DNA of 64,000 bases from Paenibacillus farraposensis (GCF_020736845.1 NZ_JAFFQR010000011.1:34159-98158), one strand, 5' to 3'. Counted from the stretch's first letter, positions 1 through 7,910 are shown. The notes: generated by a model not told the origin, from the sequence alone. Made by a program: numbers and translations.

Positions 1-395
1 TGCTCGGGAGACCAGGTCGCCTGAAGCTTCTCTTCGATGACCTTGGACAACTCCGGTGTCCACTTTTCCTGTGGGAATGGAAGACTTTCGACGCTGGATA
101 TTGCTCTCCTGAGAGCGTTCAGCATGGTAATGCTCTTGTGCTGCATTTCGACGGAGTTCTCGGCAAATGGTCGCATGGTGTCTGCCCAGTTTCTTGGCAA
201 TATCTCTGGCACTTTTTCCTTGCTGGTGGAGGATTTCTAGCTTGCTTCGCTCGGTTATGCTAAGATGAGTGTAGCTCATGGTGGATTCTCCTTTTGTGAA
301 TGGGGTGTGAGAACTTTCATTCTACACGAATCCGACCATGGGCCCTTTGTTTATTTATTTCCAGTGGGTGTCGCACTTCATTTTACAATCCGTCC
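1..395 (-). mobile_element. IS30-family insertion sequence, one end only, transposase frameshifted
   Basis: Read on the minus strand from ATG at 279, the product begins MSYTHLSITERSKLEILHQQ and continues with a helix-turn-helix segment ending HHATICRELRRN, the typical N-terminus of IS30-family transposases. Around 61-69 the family-like sequence (KWTPELSKVIEEKLQATW) moves into another frame, so a one-base insertion seems to have broken the gene. The rest, including the DDE catalytic domain, is off the left edge of the window. The segment near 364-392 (GTGTCGCACTTCATTTTACA) resembles an IS30-type terminal inverted repeat, so the element probably ends there. The other end and any target duplication cannot be seen. 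Confidence 0.72.
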
Positions 396-451
396 ATCAT
401 AAATGTAACATAATAATACAAGAAACAGTTGTCCCCACTCTTTGTTTCCTC

Positions 452-634
452 TTAAATCATCTGAATTAGCGCCTCATTTTTAAAGCCGATGTGACCTTGA
501 CAAGGCTCAATTACGAAATTAATGATGGCGTAATGTTCTGCCCCAGCACCCTGTCTAATGTATCTAGCTTGTTTTTCGACCCGTTCTTCTACAAAAATAA
601 TAGATACCTTGTCTACTTCAATAAGGTGGATCAA
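452..634 (-). pseudogene. small ORF of unknown function, probably frameshifted at its start
   Basis: A 60-codon frame opens at TTG 634 and reads through VDKVSIIFVEERVEKQARYI to a stop at 452. A much better start signal lies just upstream: AAAGGAG followed by ATG at 644. That ATG reads only eight codons (MIWIDPPY) before a stop in another frame. The simplest reading is a gene whose first codons were shifted by one base. I do not recognise the family. It sits between the IS30 end and the outermost attachment-site copy, in a zone of decayed sequence. Confidence 0.3.
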
Positions 635-741
635 TCCAAATCATAGCGAACTCCTTTCTGTTCTAGCATAGGAAAAGATCTTTCCCATAAGTAACGCCTT
701 CACACTTCTTGTTTCACTCCCGAAATAAAATGATTTTCCCG

Positions 742-765
742 TTGCCGTTACTTATGGTACGGTTC
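742..765 (-). other. att-like repeat 1 (outer end of the tandem rlmH islands)
   Basis: This is a 24-base copy of the rlmH 3' end, differing from the copies at 1988 and 12422 by one base in the core (CCGTTACTTATGGTACGG instead of ...TGATACGG), and in the same orientation. Read on the minus strand it contains CATAAGTAACGG, the rlmH terminal codons and stop. An 11-base inverted fragment, CATAAGTAACG, lies close by at 686-696 on the plus strand. It marks the far end of the outer cassette. Confidence 0.75.
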
Positions 766-850
766 CCAGCGCTGTCTATAACGACAAGTTTTTGTTTAGC
801 GCATGGATTTGTACACCTTAGCCCCCCCATCTTCTTGCAATCCTGTGTGC

Positions 851-879
851 TTGCATTTATAAACCGATCGGTATATACT
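851..879 (+). promoter_or_regulatory. promoter with palindromic TetR-type operator
   Basis: TTGCAT (851-856), a 17-base spacer and TATACT (874-879) form a good sigma-A promoter. The spacer holds the perfect palindrome ACCGATCGGT (863-872), extended with one mismatched pair to 20 bases (858-877). An operator between -35 and -10 ahead of a gene pair that encodes a TetR repressor implies negative autoregulation. The site fits the ACCGATCGGT-like operators of some TetR/YxaF-type repressors. Confidence 0.72.
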
Positions 880-911
880 GTACCAAACAGAATGAAGGTG
901 AGGAAATTTTA

Positions 912-1373
912 ATGAATATACTCATTCCCCCATTCACTCGCGAATCCGCAATTAAAAAAGTCCGGATGGCAGAAGATAGCTGGAACAGTCGTGACCCGCA
1001 TCGGGTCTCGCTTGTCTATACAGAGGACAGCCGTTGGCGCAACCGCACCGAATTTCCAGTCGGTCGAACGGAAATTGTCTTGTTACTTACAAAGAAATGG
1101 GCTAAGGAGCTAGACTATCGGCTCATAAAGGAGCTTTGGTCATTCACCGATGACCGGATCGCAGTGCGCTTTGCATACGAGTGGCATGACGATAGCGGAA
1201 ATTGGTTCCGATCATACGGGAACGAGAATTGGGAGTTTGCTGCCAATGGCTTGATGAAGCGCAGGTTTGCATCGATCAATGATATGCCAATTAGTCAATC
1301 CGAACGAAAATTTCATTGGCCACTCGGTCGGCGCCCCGATGACCATCCTGGTTTAACCGATTTAGGCCTATGA
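912..1373 (+). CDS. NTF2-fold / SnoaL-like protein (DUF1348 type)
   Basis: The 153-residue protein shows the DUF1348/NTF2-like signature near its N-terminus (residues about 15-50: [20 protein letters not shown], then SRWRNRTEF and a following GRTEI). The C-terminal half keeps the expected [20 protein letters not shown] pattern. Such proteins form small cone-shaped alpha+beta barrels. Substrates are mostly unknown, and some act as polyketide cyclases or isomerases. The ATG at 912 follows AGGTGAGGA at good spacing. The stop overlaps the start of the TetR gene (ATGA), so the two are translationally coupled and the regulator probably controls this gene. Family call is firm; biochemical role is unknown. 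Confidence 0.82.
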   Translation: MNILIPPFTRESAIKKVRMAEDSWNSRDPHRVSLVYTEDSRWRNRTEFPVGRTEIVLLLTKKWAKELDYRLIKELWSFTDDRIAVRFAYEWHDDSGNWFRSYGNENWEFAANGLMKRRFASINDMPISQSERKFHWPLGRRPDDHPGLTDLGL

Positions 1374-1948
1374 CCCGTACCGTATTCGAAAAGGCCGATG
1401 TCATTCCGATGGTTGCTGAGGTTTTTCGCGAGCTCGGTTACGAGGGTGCATCCATGAGCAAGATCACGGCCCGCACAAGACTTTCCAAAGGAAGCCTTTA
1501 CTATTTCTTCCCTGGAGGGAAAGAGGAAATGGCAGCCGAGATTCTCGCACACATAGATAAATGGTTCATAAGCAACGTGTTTGAGCCGCTCGAACGGGAC
1601 GAACCCCATGCGGCTATTCAAAACATGTGGCGTGAGATCGATGCGTATTTTCGATCGGGTCAACGTATATGTCTTATCGGTGCTTTTGCCCTTGACGAGA
1701 CGCGGGACCGGTTCGCTTCGATGATTCGACAGTATTTTAAAAGGTGGATCGATTCCTTAAGTGCTGCAATTGTTCGAGCAGGGGCGTCCATTGAAGTCGC
1801 TGCCAAAATTTCAGAAGAGGCGATTGGCAGGATTCAGGGGGGACTGATCCTCAGTAGAGCGCTCAACGATGAAACCATTTTCGAACGTACCCTGGTAGGT
1901 CTAGCCGAACGAGTAACGGAATTTTTTGAGGCGACTCATCATGATTGA
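1370..1948 (+). CDS. TetR family transcriptional repressor
   Basis: At 192 residues this has the usual TetR size. Residues about 10-55 form the DNA-binding domain: [20 protein letters not shown] followed by [17 protein letters not shown], the classic helix-turn-helix ending in LYYFF. The C-terminal half is the ligand-binding helical domain and resembles the YxaF/LmrA-type C-terminal region ([21 protein letters not shown] segment). Its start overlaps the stop of the NTF2-like gene by four bases. The palindrome at 858-877 in the shared promoter is the obvious target, giving autorepression relieved by an unknown ligand. Only cargo of the outer cassette together with the NTF2-like gene. Confidence 0.88.
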   Translation: MTRTVFEKADVIPMVAEVFRELGYEGASMSKITARTRLSKGSLYYFFPGGKEEMAAEILAHIDKWFISNVFEPLERDEPHAAIQNMWREIDAYFRSGQRICLIGAFALDETRDRFASMIRQYFKRWIDSLSAAIVRAGASIEVAAKISEEAIGRIQGGLILSRALNDETIFERTLVGLAERVTEFFEATHHD

Positions 1949-1987
1949 TGCTAGGCATGGAGTTTGTCCGTCCCCTACCTAAAAAAC

Positions 1988-2014
1988 TTGCCGTTACTTA
2001 TGATACGGTTCACC
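1988..2014 (-). other. att repeat 2, junction between the two cassettes
   Basis: This 27-base sequence is identical to 12422-12448 at the true rlmH end (core CCGTTACTTATGATACGG) and in the same orientation. There is no rlmH coding sequence beyond it, so it is a duplicated attachment site, not a gene end. It is both the distal end of the 10.4-kb cassette and the proximal end of the 1.25-kb one. Confidence 0.85.
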
Positions 2015-2038
2015 TCATTGGTTGCTTCGGCAACGAGA

Positions 2039-2065
2039 AAAAGCACTTGAAAATTTAAAGTGCTT
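2039..2065 (-). terminator. terminator of the 3381-2055 gene pair
   Basis: AAAGCACTT (2039-2047) pairs with AAGTGCTTT (2057-2065). On the minus strand the stem is followed by a T-rich run. The stem overlaps the stop codon of the upstream gene. Confidence 0.6.
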
Positions 2066-3374
2066 TGATATCTAATAGCGTATTGGATGTTACCTCTTTA
2101 CCGGACAGTAAATTAACCTCGGTCGTTTCTTTAACAGTCGCCTCTACTCTCAATGGAACGGTGAATTGTTTATCTCTAAGCGCTTTGGATATTGTACCAT
2201 GAACATGTTCTTCATTATCTGTTATTAAATTAAACTTATTGCGCTTCACGTTAATACCTACTAAATCACCAACTATTTTTATAATAGTTTGTTCTTGTTT
2301 TGTTTCTTCATTAATAGCTCTAATGGCGTTGGATATAGTGACATGGTCTAACCGTGATATACGATGCTTTGAGTTTGGAGATGCCCACTCAGCAGTTAAC
2401 TCTATATCTTCTTCATTAAGCAATTTTAGAAAATCATAATAAATCTTCGTAGCTTTTATATTAAGATTACCTATATAAATTTTAAACTTCTCTATATTAT
2501 CTGTAGATTCGATTAGTTTCATTAGCGCCTCTAAGGTATGAGATAATTCAGTGTCCCCAAGTAAATCAGATTCAACTTCAGATTCAAGTCTTATGCCAAA
2601 AGAAGCCGCATAAAGCCCTACAGCCTTCAGTTTTCCTTTTCTGCTTTGATCCTTACCGAGCTTATATCTCCCTGATTGTTTCTTTTCTAATGGTATATAG
2701 TTTACGAGTTCTTGAGTATGAACCAAAGCATATCCCAAAACCAAGGCATCCAGTTCATACTGATGTGTTCCTTTAACATTAAAAGATAGATCTAATACAT
2801 CTCTTCTACTAAAAAGAGCAACCTTTCGCGTATCTTCCTTAGGAGGCAATTTACTTACTTGTTTGTTTTTCTTGATTACTTCAGGTACTACCTCAACAGG
2901 GACTTCATTAGTTACTGGCTCTCTCTTAGCAGCCTGCTTTCCTTCTGTTGTACTAGAGAAACATGGAGTTTCCCCTTTTGAAGGCATAATTTCAGTGTTT
3001 TCAACAAACACATCTACAAAGGAGTCTACATCAGGTAATTCATCTTCAATAATGGTTGTGACTTTCCGTTTACTAATAATCACTTCCCCTAGTCCTCTAG
3101 CGGGAGTTACAACTTGGTAAATGCTTTTTCTCTCAGAATTAAGAATAACCTCTCTCAATGATATTTCCCCACTGTTTACTGCCTGTAACCTTTTATCAGA
3201 AACAGCCACATAGAACCATGTATCTGTAGTAGGTGAGGTATCTATCCAATTGACTATATACTTTTGTCCAAGGTCGCTAATACATGAAAAAACCTTTGGA
3301 CCATCTACATACTCGTATACGTCGATTATATTTAAAGCACCAATTGGTAATGGCAATTTAAAGTCCATATTCAT
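2055..3374 (-). CDS. unknown protein with DUF6575-like N-terminus
   Basis: 439 residues. The first ~85 residues (LPLPIGALNIIDVYEYVDGP, then KVFSCISDLGQKYIVNWID and a tryptophan-rich TDTWFYVAVS) look like the DUF6575 domain as I remember it, which I hold with moderate confidence. Residues about 125-190 are a low-complexity, charged linker. Residues about 195-260 (RRDVLDLSFNVKGTHQYELD) begin a helical second domain, and the last 130 residues look beta-rich. No catalytic motif was recognised. It follows a 127-residue ORF by six bases and both are read toward the att repeat, so they form a two-gene cassette. Its place in a defence-type island suggests, without proving, a defence or toxin-antitoxin role. 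Confidence 0.6.
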   Translation of the reverse strand: MNMDFKLPLPIGALNIIDVYEYVDGPKVFSCISDLGQKYIVNWIDTSPTTDTWFYVAVSDKRLQAVNSGEISLREVILNSERKSIYQVVTPARGLGEVIISKRKVTTIIEDELPDVDSFVDVFVENTEIMPSKGETPCFSSTTEGKQAAKREPVTNEVPVEVVPEVIKKNKQVSKLPPKEDTRKVALFSRRDVLDLSFNVKGTHQYELDALVLGYALVHTQELVNYIPLEKKQSGRYKLGKDQSRKGKLKAVGLYAASFGIRLESEVESDLLGDTELSHTLEALMKLIESTDNIEKFKIYIGNLNIKATKIYYDFLKLLNEEDIELTAEWASPNSKHRISRLDHVTISNAIRAINEETKQEQTIIKIVGDLVGINVKRNKFNLITDNEEHVHGTISKALRDKQFTVPLRVEATVKETTEVNLLSGKEVTSNTLLDIKAL

Positions 3375-3380
3375 TCCCCA

Positions 3381-3764
3381 TTACTTAAAATATTGATGAA
3401 CTGATTGCCCTCTATATACCCACCAATCCACATGAGAGGTGGTTTTCGACTCATTTATAACACCTGTATTATATTTAATCGATCCTTCAGCAATGTATCC
3501 ATTTTTTTTATAGACCGGTATTTTCTTCTTTTGCTTTAGTACATCGTCTTTATTTTTAAAAACTGATATTGAAGCAGCCACGCAATCAAGTCCCGGTGGA
3601 TATTGTTTACCTGATTCAATGTGACTTAAAAAGTCTTCAGCTGTTGGAGGATTATTAAGGGCCAGTCTATATACTGTTTCAATATCTTTATTTTGCGAAG
3701 AAGCTGGTGGACAGTTCTCCTCGGGCATTGGGCTTCTATATTTATTATTATTGCCAATGTACAA
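3381..3764 (-). CDS. hypothetical partner of the DUF6575-like gene
   Basis: 127 residues, no family recognised. The N-terminal 40 residues are polar (PMPEENCPPASSQNKDIE). The core reads ALNNPPTAEDFLSHIESGKQ and is followed by a basic stretch and a C-terminal THVDWWVYRGQSVHQYF-like end rich in aromatics. The TTG at 3764 has AAGGGGTAGG upstream and is the best-supported start; ATG at 3728 is an alternative without a clear ribosome binding site. It lies six bases ahead of the larger gene, so the two are almost certainly co-transcribed. The tight pairing of a small upstream and a large downstream gene is typical of defence pairs, but function is unknown. Confidence 0.55.
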   Translation of the reverse strand: MYIGNNNKYRSPMPEENCPPASSQNKDIETVYRLALNNPPTAEDFLSHIESGKQYPPGLDCVAASISVFKNKDDVLKQKKKIPVYKKNGYIAEGSIKYNTGVINESKTTSHVDWWVYRGQSVHQYFK

Positions 3765-3951
3765 AAAGACCTACCCCTTACGCTTGATTTTTTTTATTTC
3801 ACCCATTATAAGTAAGACTATTGTACCAGATGATGTTATTTTTTTGTATATAAATATATTAATAGATAAGTTTTTCAAACTCTTTACTTCCCCTCCTCCT
3901 CCCCAAAAAATAAAAGCAGAAATACGGTTTGCCCACAGGGAGGTGAGAGAA

Positions 3952-4224
3952 ATGTCCGATAGTGTGGAGATTAATGAGCAATTTGTTCTGGAAGAAGATG
4001 AACTGATTAAGCGTATTTTTACATGCACCGAAACATCAGCTATGGTATTGTACCTGTTTTACGAGAAGGACCAAACGTTGGATGCCAAGACGGTCGAGGA
4101 TATACTGAGTTCCATCCACAATATACAGCAGGACTTGGAGACGGAATTGCTGCATCTTAGAATCGAAAAGACCATAGTAGCTACACGCAACAAAAAAGAG
4201 TTCAAATCCAAGAAGAAGGATTAA
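3952..4224 (+). CDS. hypothetical small acidic helical protein
   Basis: 90 residues beginning MSDSVEINEQFVLEEDELIK. The chosen ATG follows GGAGGTGAG at ideal spacing; the frame stays open further upstream, but without a start signal. The protein is acidic at the N-terminus, helical in the middle (TVEDILSSIHNIQQDLETEL) and lysine-rich at the end (KKEFKSKKKD). No family recognised. It converges on the XRE regulator gene and shares the bidirectional terminator at 4244-4268. Confidence 0.6.
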   Translation: MSDSVEINEQFVLEEDELIKRIFTCTETSAMVLYLFYEKDQTLDAKTVEDILSSIHNIQQDLETELLHLRIEKTIVATRNKKEFKSKKKD

Positions 4225-4243
4225 GAGCCGCAAACGACAACAA

Positions 4244-4268
4244 AGCCTCAATCGGCTGGATTGAGGCT
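4244..4268. terminator. bidirectional terminator
   Basis: AGCCTCAATC (4244-4253), loop GGCTG, GATTGAGGCT (4259-4268): a perfect ten-base stem between the converging genes at 3952 and 4608. It overlaps the stop codon of the minus-strand gene. Confidence 0.75.
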
Positions 4269-4608
4269 AGTTGTATTTGGACAGTTCCCAATTGAATATG
4301 TTCTTTATAACGTGTAAAACCATTGCCTTATCCTGATCGGAACGGGAAGATAACAGTTCATTGATCTGTCCCAGTTCATCCTGTTGCTCTGCCGGGTCAA
4401 TGTAACGGAACAAATGCTCCATAGATATGCCCAAGCCAACTACGATTTTTTCCAGACTTTCAATGGTCACATTCTTTTCGCCACGTTCCACCTGACCAAT
4501 GTAATTGGTATGTAGGCCTGACAGTTCCCCAAGCTCTTCTTGGCTTAACTGCTTTTCTTTTCGAATCTGACGGATACGATCTCCAAGTCTTATAATAAGC
4601 TCTGACAT
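4267..4608 (-). CDS. XRE-family regulator of the island
   Basis: 113 residues from ATG 4608, which follows GAGGTGG. Residues 6-62 are a lambda-repressor-like helix-turn-helix domain: LGDRIRQIRKEKQLSQEELG, then ELSGLHTNYIGQVERGEKNV and a following TIESLEKIVVGLGIS. The short C-terminal tail has no recognisable dimerisation domain. It is transcribed divergently from the recombinase locus, and the shared intergenic region holds a promoter with repeated CTAAT half-sites. The arrangement suggests that it represses recombinase expression, much like a lysogeny switch. It is the same architecture as the small regulator at 14112. Confidence 0.85.
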   Translation of the reverse strand: MSELIIRLGDRIRQIRKEKQLSQEELGELSGLHTNYIGQVERGEKNVTIESLEKIVVGLGISMEHLFRYIDPAEQQDELGQINELLSSRSDQDKAMVLHVIKNIFNWELSKYN

Positions 4609-4676
4609 ATAATGAAACCACCTCAACACAAGCTTATAGGAGGCAATCACTTTACTTAACACACTATAAATGTTAC

Positions 4677-4728
4677 TTGACCTAATAAAAACATTTAACG
4701 ATAATATGATTAGGTAAACCAACTAATC
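4677..4728 (+). promoter_or_regulatory. recombinase-operon promoter with repeated half-sites
   Basis: TTGACC (4677-4682), 17 bases, GATAAT (4700-4705) make a strong promoter reading toward 4745. Three copies of a five-base half-site flank it: CTAAT (4682-4686), ATTAG (4709-4713) and CTAAT (4723-4727). They form ACCTAAT/ATTAGGT (4680-4686 with 4709-4715) and GATTAG/CTAATC (4708-4713 with 4723-4728). One covers the -35 and the others lie just past the -10, as expected of repressor sites for the divergent XRE gene. Binding itself is inferred. Confidence 0.6.
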
Positions 4729-4744
4729 TAGGGGGATGAAAAGT

Positions 4745-4978
4745 ATGAGCCAACCGAATGGAGAAGAATTGGACCATAAAACTTATATTATGATTAACCA
4801 CTCCAATGGAGCCAGAATTGAATGTACCCAAAAGTTTTTGTTCAAGTGGATTGCCAAAGGCTTTGAAATTGAAGAAATTCGAGGGATAAACCTGCACCGT
4901 TGCGACAGTATGCGAAAAAGGAGGGCTACCACATATATAAAGAATACAAAGACGAAGGCATTTCCGGTAAATCGGTAG
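4745..4978 (+). CDS. small hypothetical protein upstream of, and out of frame with, the recombinase
   Basis: 77 residues starting MSQPNGEELDHKTYIMINHS, with GGGGGA eight bases before ATG 4745. Only about the first 50 residues (to IRGINLH) look like a natural protein. The last ~28 residues read through the recombinase coding sequence in the wrong frame and are basic and unlike the start (MRKRRATTYIKNTKTKAF). The likely history is a deletion that joined the 5' part of this gene to the middle of the recombinase gene. No family recognised. Confidence 0.45.
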   Translation: MSQPNGEELDHKTYIMINHSNGARIECTQKFLFKWIAKGFEIEEIRGINLHRCDSMRKRRATTYIKNTKTKAFPVNR

Positions 4979-6354
4979 AGAACCGTCCCGACCTAAAACA
5001 AATGCGCGAAGACGCCAAAAAAGGCTTATTCCAACAGGTTACTGTATGGAAGATAAACCGGATATCCCGCAAACAACTGGACCTGTTAATGATTGTAGAT
5101 GAGCTAAAAAAACACGGAGTTGCTTTCCGCAGCTATACAGAACAATTTGAAACGGAAACACCAATGGGCCAGTTTGCTCTTCAAATGATGGGTGCTGTCG
5201 CTGAACTGGAACGAAATCAGATCGTAGATAATGTCAAAATGGGCATGAAGCAGCGAGCAAGACAGGGGAAATGGAATGGCGGTGTTGTGCTTGGTTATGA
5301 CGTTGTGGAAGTAAAGGGTAGTACTCAACGTAAGCGCAAAGAGACAAAACTAGCTGTGAATGACAAAGAAGCCTCTTTGGTTCGCCGTATCTTTGAGTAT
5401 TATGCCAGTGGCAAAGGATTGAAGGCCATCACCAATGAATTGAACCATTTGGGATATAAAAGCAAGCATGGCAAACCGTTTAGTGTAAACACGATTAAAA
5501 CTATACTGTCCAATCCCTTATACATAGGAAAGATACGGTTTAACAAACAAGAAGACTGGAATATAAAAAGACGTAAGGGAAGCAATAATAATCCTATCAT
5601 TGCTGAGGGTGAACATGAGGCCATCATCACAGATGAGCTGTGGGAGCAAGTACAAAGTAGATATGGCACAGCTAATAAGTATCATAACCGTGTGTTCTTT
5701 GGCAGTTTTCCTTTTACGGGTGTCCTGCGCTGCCCTCAATGTGGGCATGGCATGGTAGCTCAAAGAGCTACACGCAAACGTGCCAATGGAGAGCGATATT
5801 ACACTTTGTATTATCAATGCGGACAGTTTGCCAACAAAGGAAGTGCGGTGTGTAGGGCCAATAGTATACGTGCCGATTATGTTGAACCGGAAATACTGAG
5901 ACGGATACAGGAATTTGTGAATCAACCGCAGTTGATCGAAGATGTGATGAATAGGTTAAATGGGAAACAGAAAGTGGACAAGGGGGCTTTGATTGATGAG
6001 TTAAAGCAGATTGACAAGGAAATAAGCGACCTTGCACGTAAGAAATCTAAATACTTCAAACTGTATGAGGAGGATATGCTGGAAGTTCATTTACTTAAGG
6101 AACGAGTGGGGGAATTGGCAGAGCAGGAAACGGCACTGTTGAAGCGTAAATCGGATATTGAGAACATGCTTAATAGTGAGGATGATGATAAATCCATGGA
6201 TTTGGCCCGTATTCGGGAGATACTTGGGGAGTTTACACTGTTGTTTGATCAGATGAGTAATGAGCGAAAAAAACAGTTGGTGCATGCGTTGATTAGTCAC
6301 ATAACGGTTAACGATGATAGAAAAATCAATAAGATTGAGTTAAAATTAATTTAA
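4900..6354 (+). pseudogene. large serine recombinase lacking its catalytic N-terminus
   Basis: Members of this family are usually about 530 residues and start with a short strand bearing the catalytic serine. Here the readable frame begins at about residue 40 of the usual protein: RQYAKKEGYHIYKEYKDEGI, SGKS. Later parts are intact: the rest of the resolvase domain (WKINRISRKQLDLL, TPMGQFALQMMGAVAELERN), the Recombinase domain (about residues 145-250), a zinc ribbon (CPQCGHG ... YQCGQF ... AVCRAN) and a C-terminal coiled coil. In this frame a stop occurs at 4870-4872 and no catalytic serine is encoded upstream in any frame I read. The downstream coding sequence shows no other damage, so the loss may be recent. 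Probably the former integrase of the island. Confidence 0.75.
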
Positions 6355-6424
6355 AATATAGATCTTTCCTTAATCTATTGCTATAATAAAAACTGCGGAT
6401 TAGAGAGATAGGAAGGACAAAAAT

Positions 6425-7876
6425 ATGATTCAAATAAATGAGCAAGCAGTTGATTTTAATCAACTAAACCAATATATAATATGTAATTCTAAAAAGTTTA
6501 CAGAATATATCCCTAATAATGTTGAACCTTTTATCGATCTCATCGTTACTTCCCCTCCTTATTGGGATATGAAGCAATATGGAAACGTTAAACAAACAGG
6601 TTTTCAGCAAACATATGAAGAGTATTTAGATGATATCGAACAAACCTTTAACTCGTTATATAAGTTATCTAAAGAAACAGCTACTCTATATGTAAATAGT
6701 GATACATTAAAGCGGGATGGAAAAATAATAAGGTTGCCAGATGATATTGCAAGAAGACTTGAGAATGTAGGGTGGATTCATCAGGATATCATAATTTGGG
6801 ATAAAGGGAAAACCCTACCTTGGTCTAGAAAAGGTCAAATGAGGAATATATTTGAGTATATATATGTATTCACCAAATCAAAGCACTATAAATATTATAT
6901 TGAACGAATAAAAACTGTAGATGAACTAAAAGAGTGGTGGATTGATTATCCTGAAAGATATAACCCAGAAGGAAAAGTCCCGGATAATATTTGGGAACAT
7001 TTCATTCCTACACAAGGTAGTTGGGGAACCAAAAAAGATTTTGGTGACAAAGAATTTAAACATGCTTGTCCTTTTCCTCCTGATATGATGGCGAGGATAA
7101 TTAAATTGTCTTCAGATGAAGGAGATGTAGTTTTTGACCCATATGCAGGGACAGGCGTTCTTTTAGCCACTGCACAAAATTTGAATAGAAGATTCCTAGG
7201 ACTTGACACAAACCCAGACTACAAGCAGATATTTGAGCAAGTCACAAAACCTCTTATTGAAGAAAAGATACAAGAGATAAATAATTACTATGAGAAACAA
7301 GAAAAAATGAAATTGCTTTTATCTAAAACAATATATAAATTACGTATATTAAAATTCTCAAAAGCTATGATAAAAATATTCAATAAAATATTTATACAAA
7401 ATAGTAAAAATAATTCGCCCCCAATAATAGCAACAATAGTTATTGAGGAAAAAATGAATTGCGAGGAAAAAAACACCAAACATAAAATTGGTAAAGCTAA
7501 TTACTATTTTGTATTAAGAAATAGTCTACAGCATGTCAACGGAATTCTTCTTATTCTTAAAGAATTGAGCGAGAACGCCCCGTTCTCTAAATACGGACTA
7601 ATTACCAAAATAAATTTAATCACAGTTGAAGAAGCAATAGATTTATTAGCAACTCAAGAAAACAATTTTAATTTTAATATGTATAGTAATGGAATAGTAA
7701 ATGATTCTTATGGAGTAGTTTCTTTCGAGAAAATGATAAATTTAATTCAAAATGTAGAAGACGAACTTAAGACTGATGAAAAGAACATTACACCTATATT
7801 TAGTAATGTTGAAATAAAAACATCTGATTATGAAGAAATACCAGCTAAGAAGTATAAAAAAAAGAACTATCAATAA
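6425..7876 (+). CDS. DNA methyltransferase, beta class (m4C/m6A), with long C-terminal extension
   Basis: 483 residues; ATG 6425 follows GGAAGGA. Catalytic motif IV comes first (LIVTSPPYWDM, residues 40-49) and the AdoMet-binding motif I later (FDPYAGTGVLLATA, about 237-250), the beta-class order. SPPYW is typical of N4-cytosine or N6-adenine enzymes, and BglII/BamHI-type methylases belong to this group. Residues after about 275 form a ~200-residue extension with no motif I know. A TATAAT (6382-6387) precedes the gene. It converges with a four-gene operon that starts with a BglII-like endonuclease, so it is the likely protective methylase of that cluster. The target sequence cannot be read from the protein. 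Confidence 0.85.
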   Translation: MIQINEQAVDFNQLNQYIICNSKKFTEYIPNNVEPFIDLIVTSPPYWDMKQYGNVKQTGFQQTYEEYLDDIEQTFNSLYKLSKETATLYVNSDTLKRDGKIIRLPDDIARRLENVGWIHQDIIIWDKGKTLPWSRKGQMRNIFEYIYVFTKSKHYKYYIERIKTVDELKEWWIDYPERYNPEGKVPDNIWEHFIPTQGSWGTKKDFGDKEFKHACPFPPDMMARIIKLSSDEGDVVFDPYAGTGVLLATAQNLNRRFLGLDTNPDYKQIFEQVTKPLIEEKIQEINNYYEKQEKMKLLLSKTIYKLRILKFSKAMIKIFNKIFIQNSKNNSPPIIATIVIEEKMNCEEKNTKHKIGKANYYFVLRNSLQHVNGILLILKELSENAPFSKYGLITKINLITVEEAIDLLATQENNFNFNMYSNGIVNDSYGVVSFEKMINLIQNVEDELKTDEKNITPIFSNVEIKTSDYEEIPAKKYKKKNYQ

Positions 7877-7892
7877 AATAATTTCTTAATAT

Positions 7893-7910
7893 AAGGGGCT
7901 ATTGCCCCTT
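7893..7910. terminator. bidirectional terminator between methylase and nuclease operon
   Basis: AAGGGGC (7893-7899), loop TATT, GCCCCTT (7904-7910), with T-rich sequence on the plus side and A/T-rich sequence on the other. It overlaps the stop of the minus-strand nuclease gene. Confidence 0.68.

Larger units (their letters stand above)
742..2014. mobile_element. small SCC-like cassette carrying a TetR/NTF2 pair
   Basis: A 1.25-kb segment lies between two directly repeated copies of the rlmH end (742-765 and 1988-2014). It holds only a two-gene operon (912-1948) with its own promoter and no recombinase. In staphylococcal SCC biology, recombinase-free cassettes stacked next to a recombinase-bearing one are common and move in trans. 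That this is such a passenger cassette is inferred from the repeats. Confidence 0.6.

Noticed and set aside
6360..6365. AGATCT (BglII site) near the methylase promoter, possibly for self-regulation by a BglII-type enzyme
   Set aside because: The same hexamer occurs elsewhere in the island (2788, 10811), so one copy at the promoter is not significant, and the enzyme specificity is unknown.
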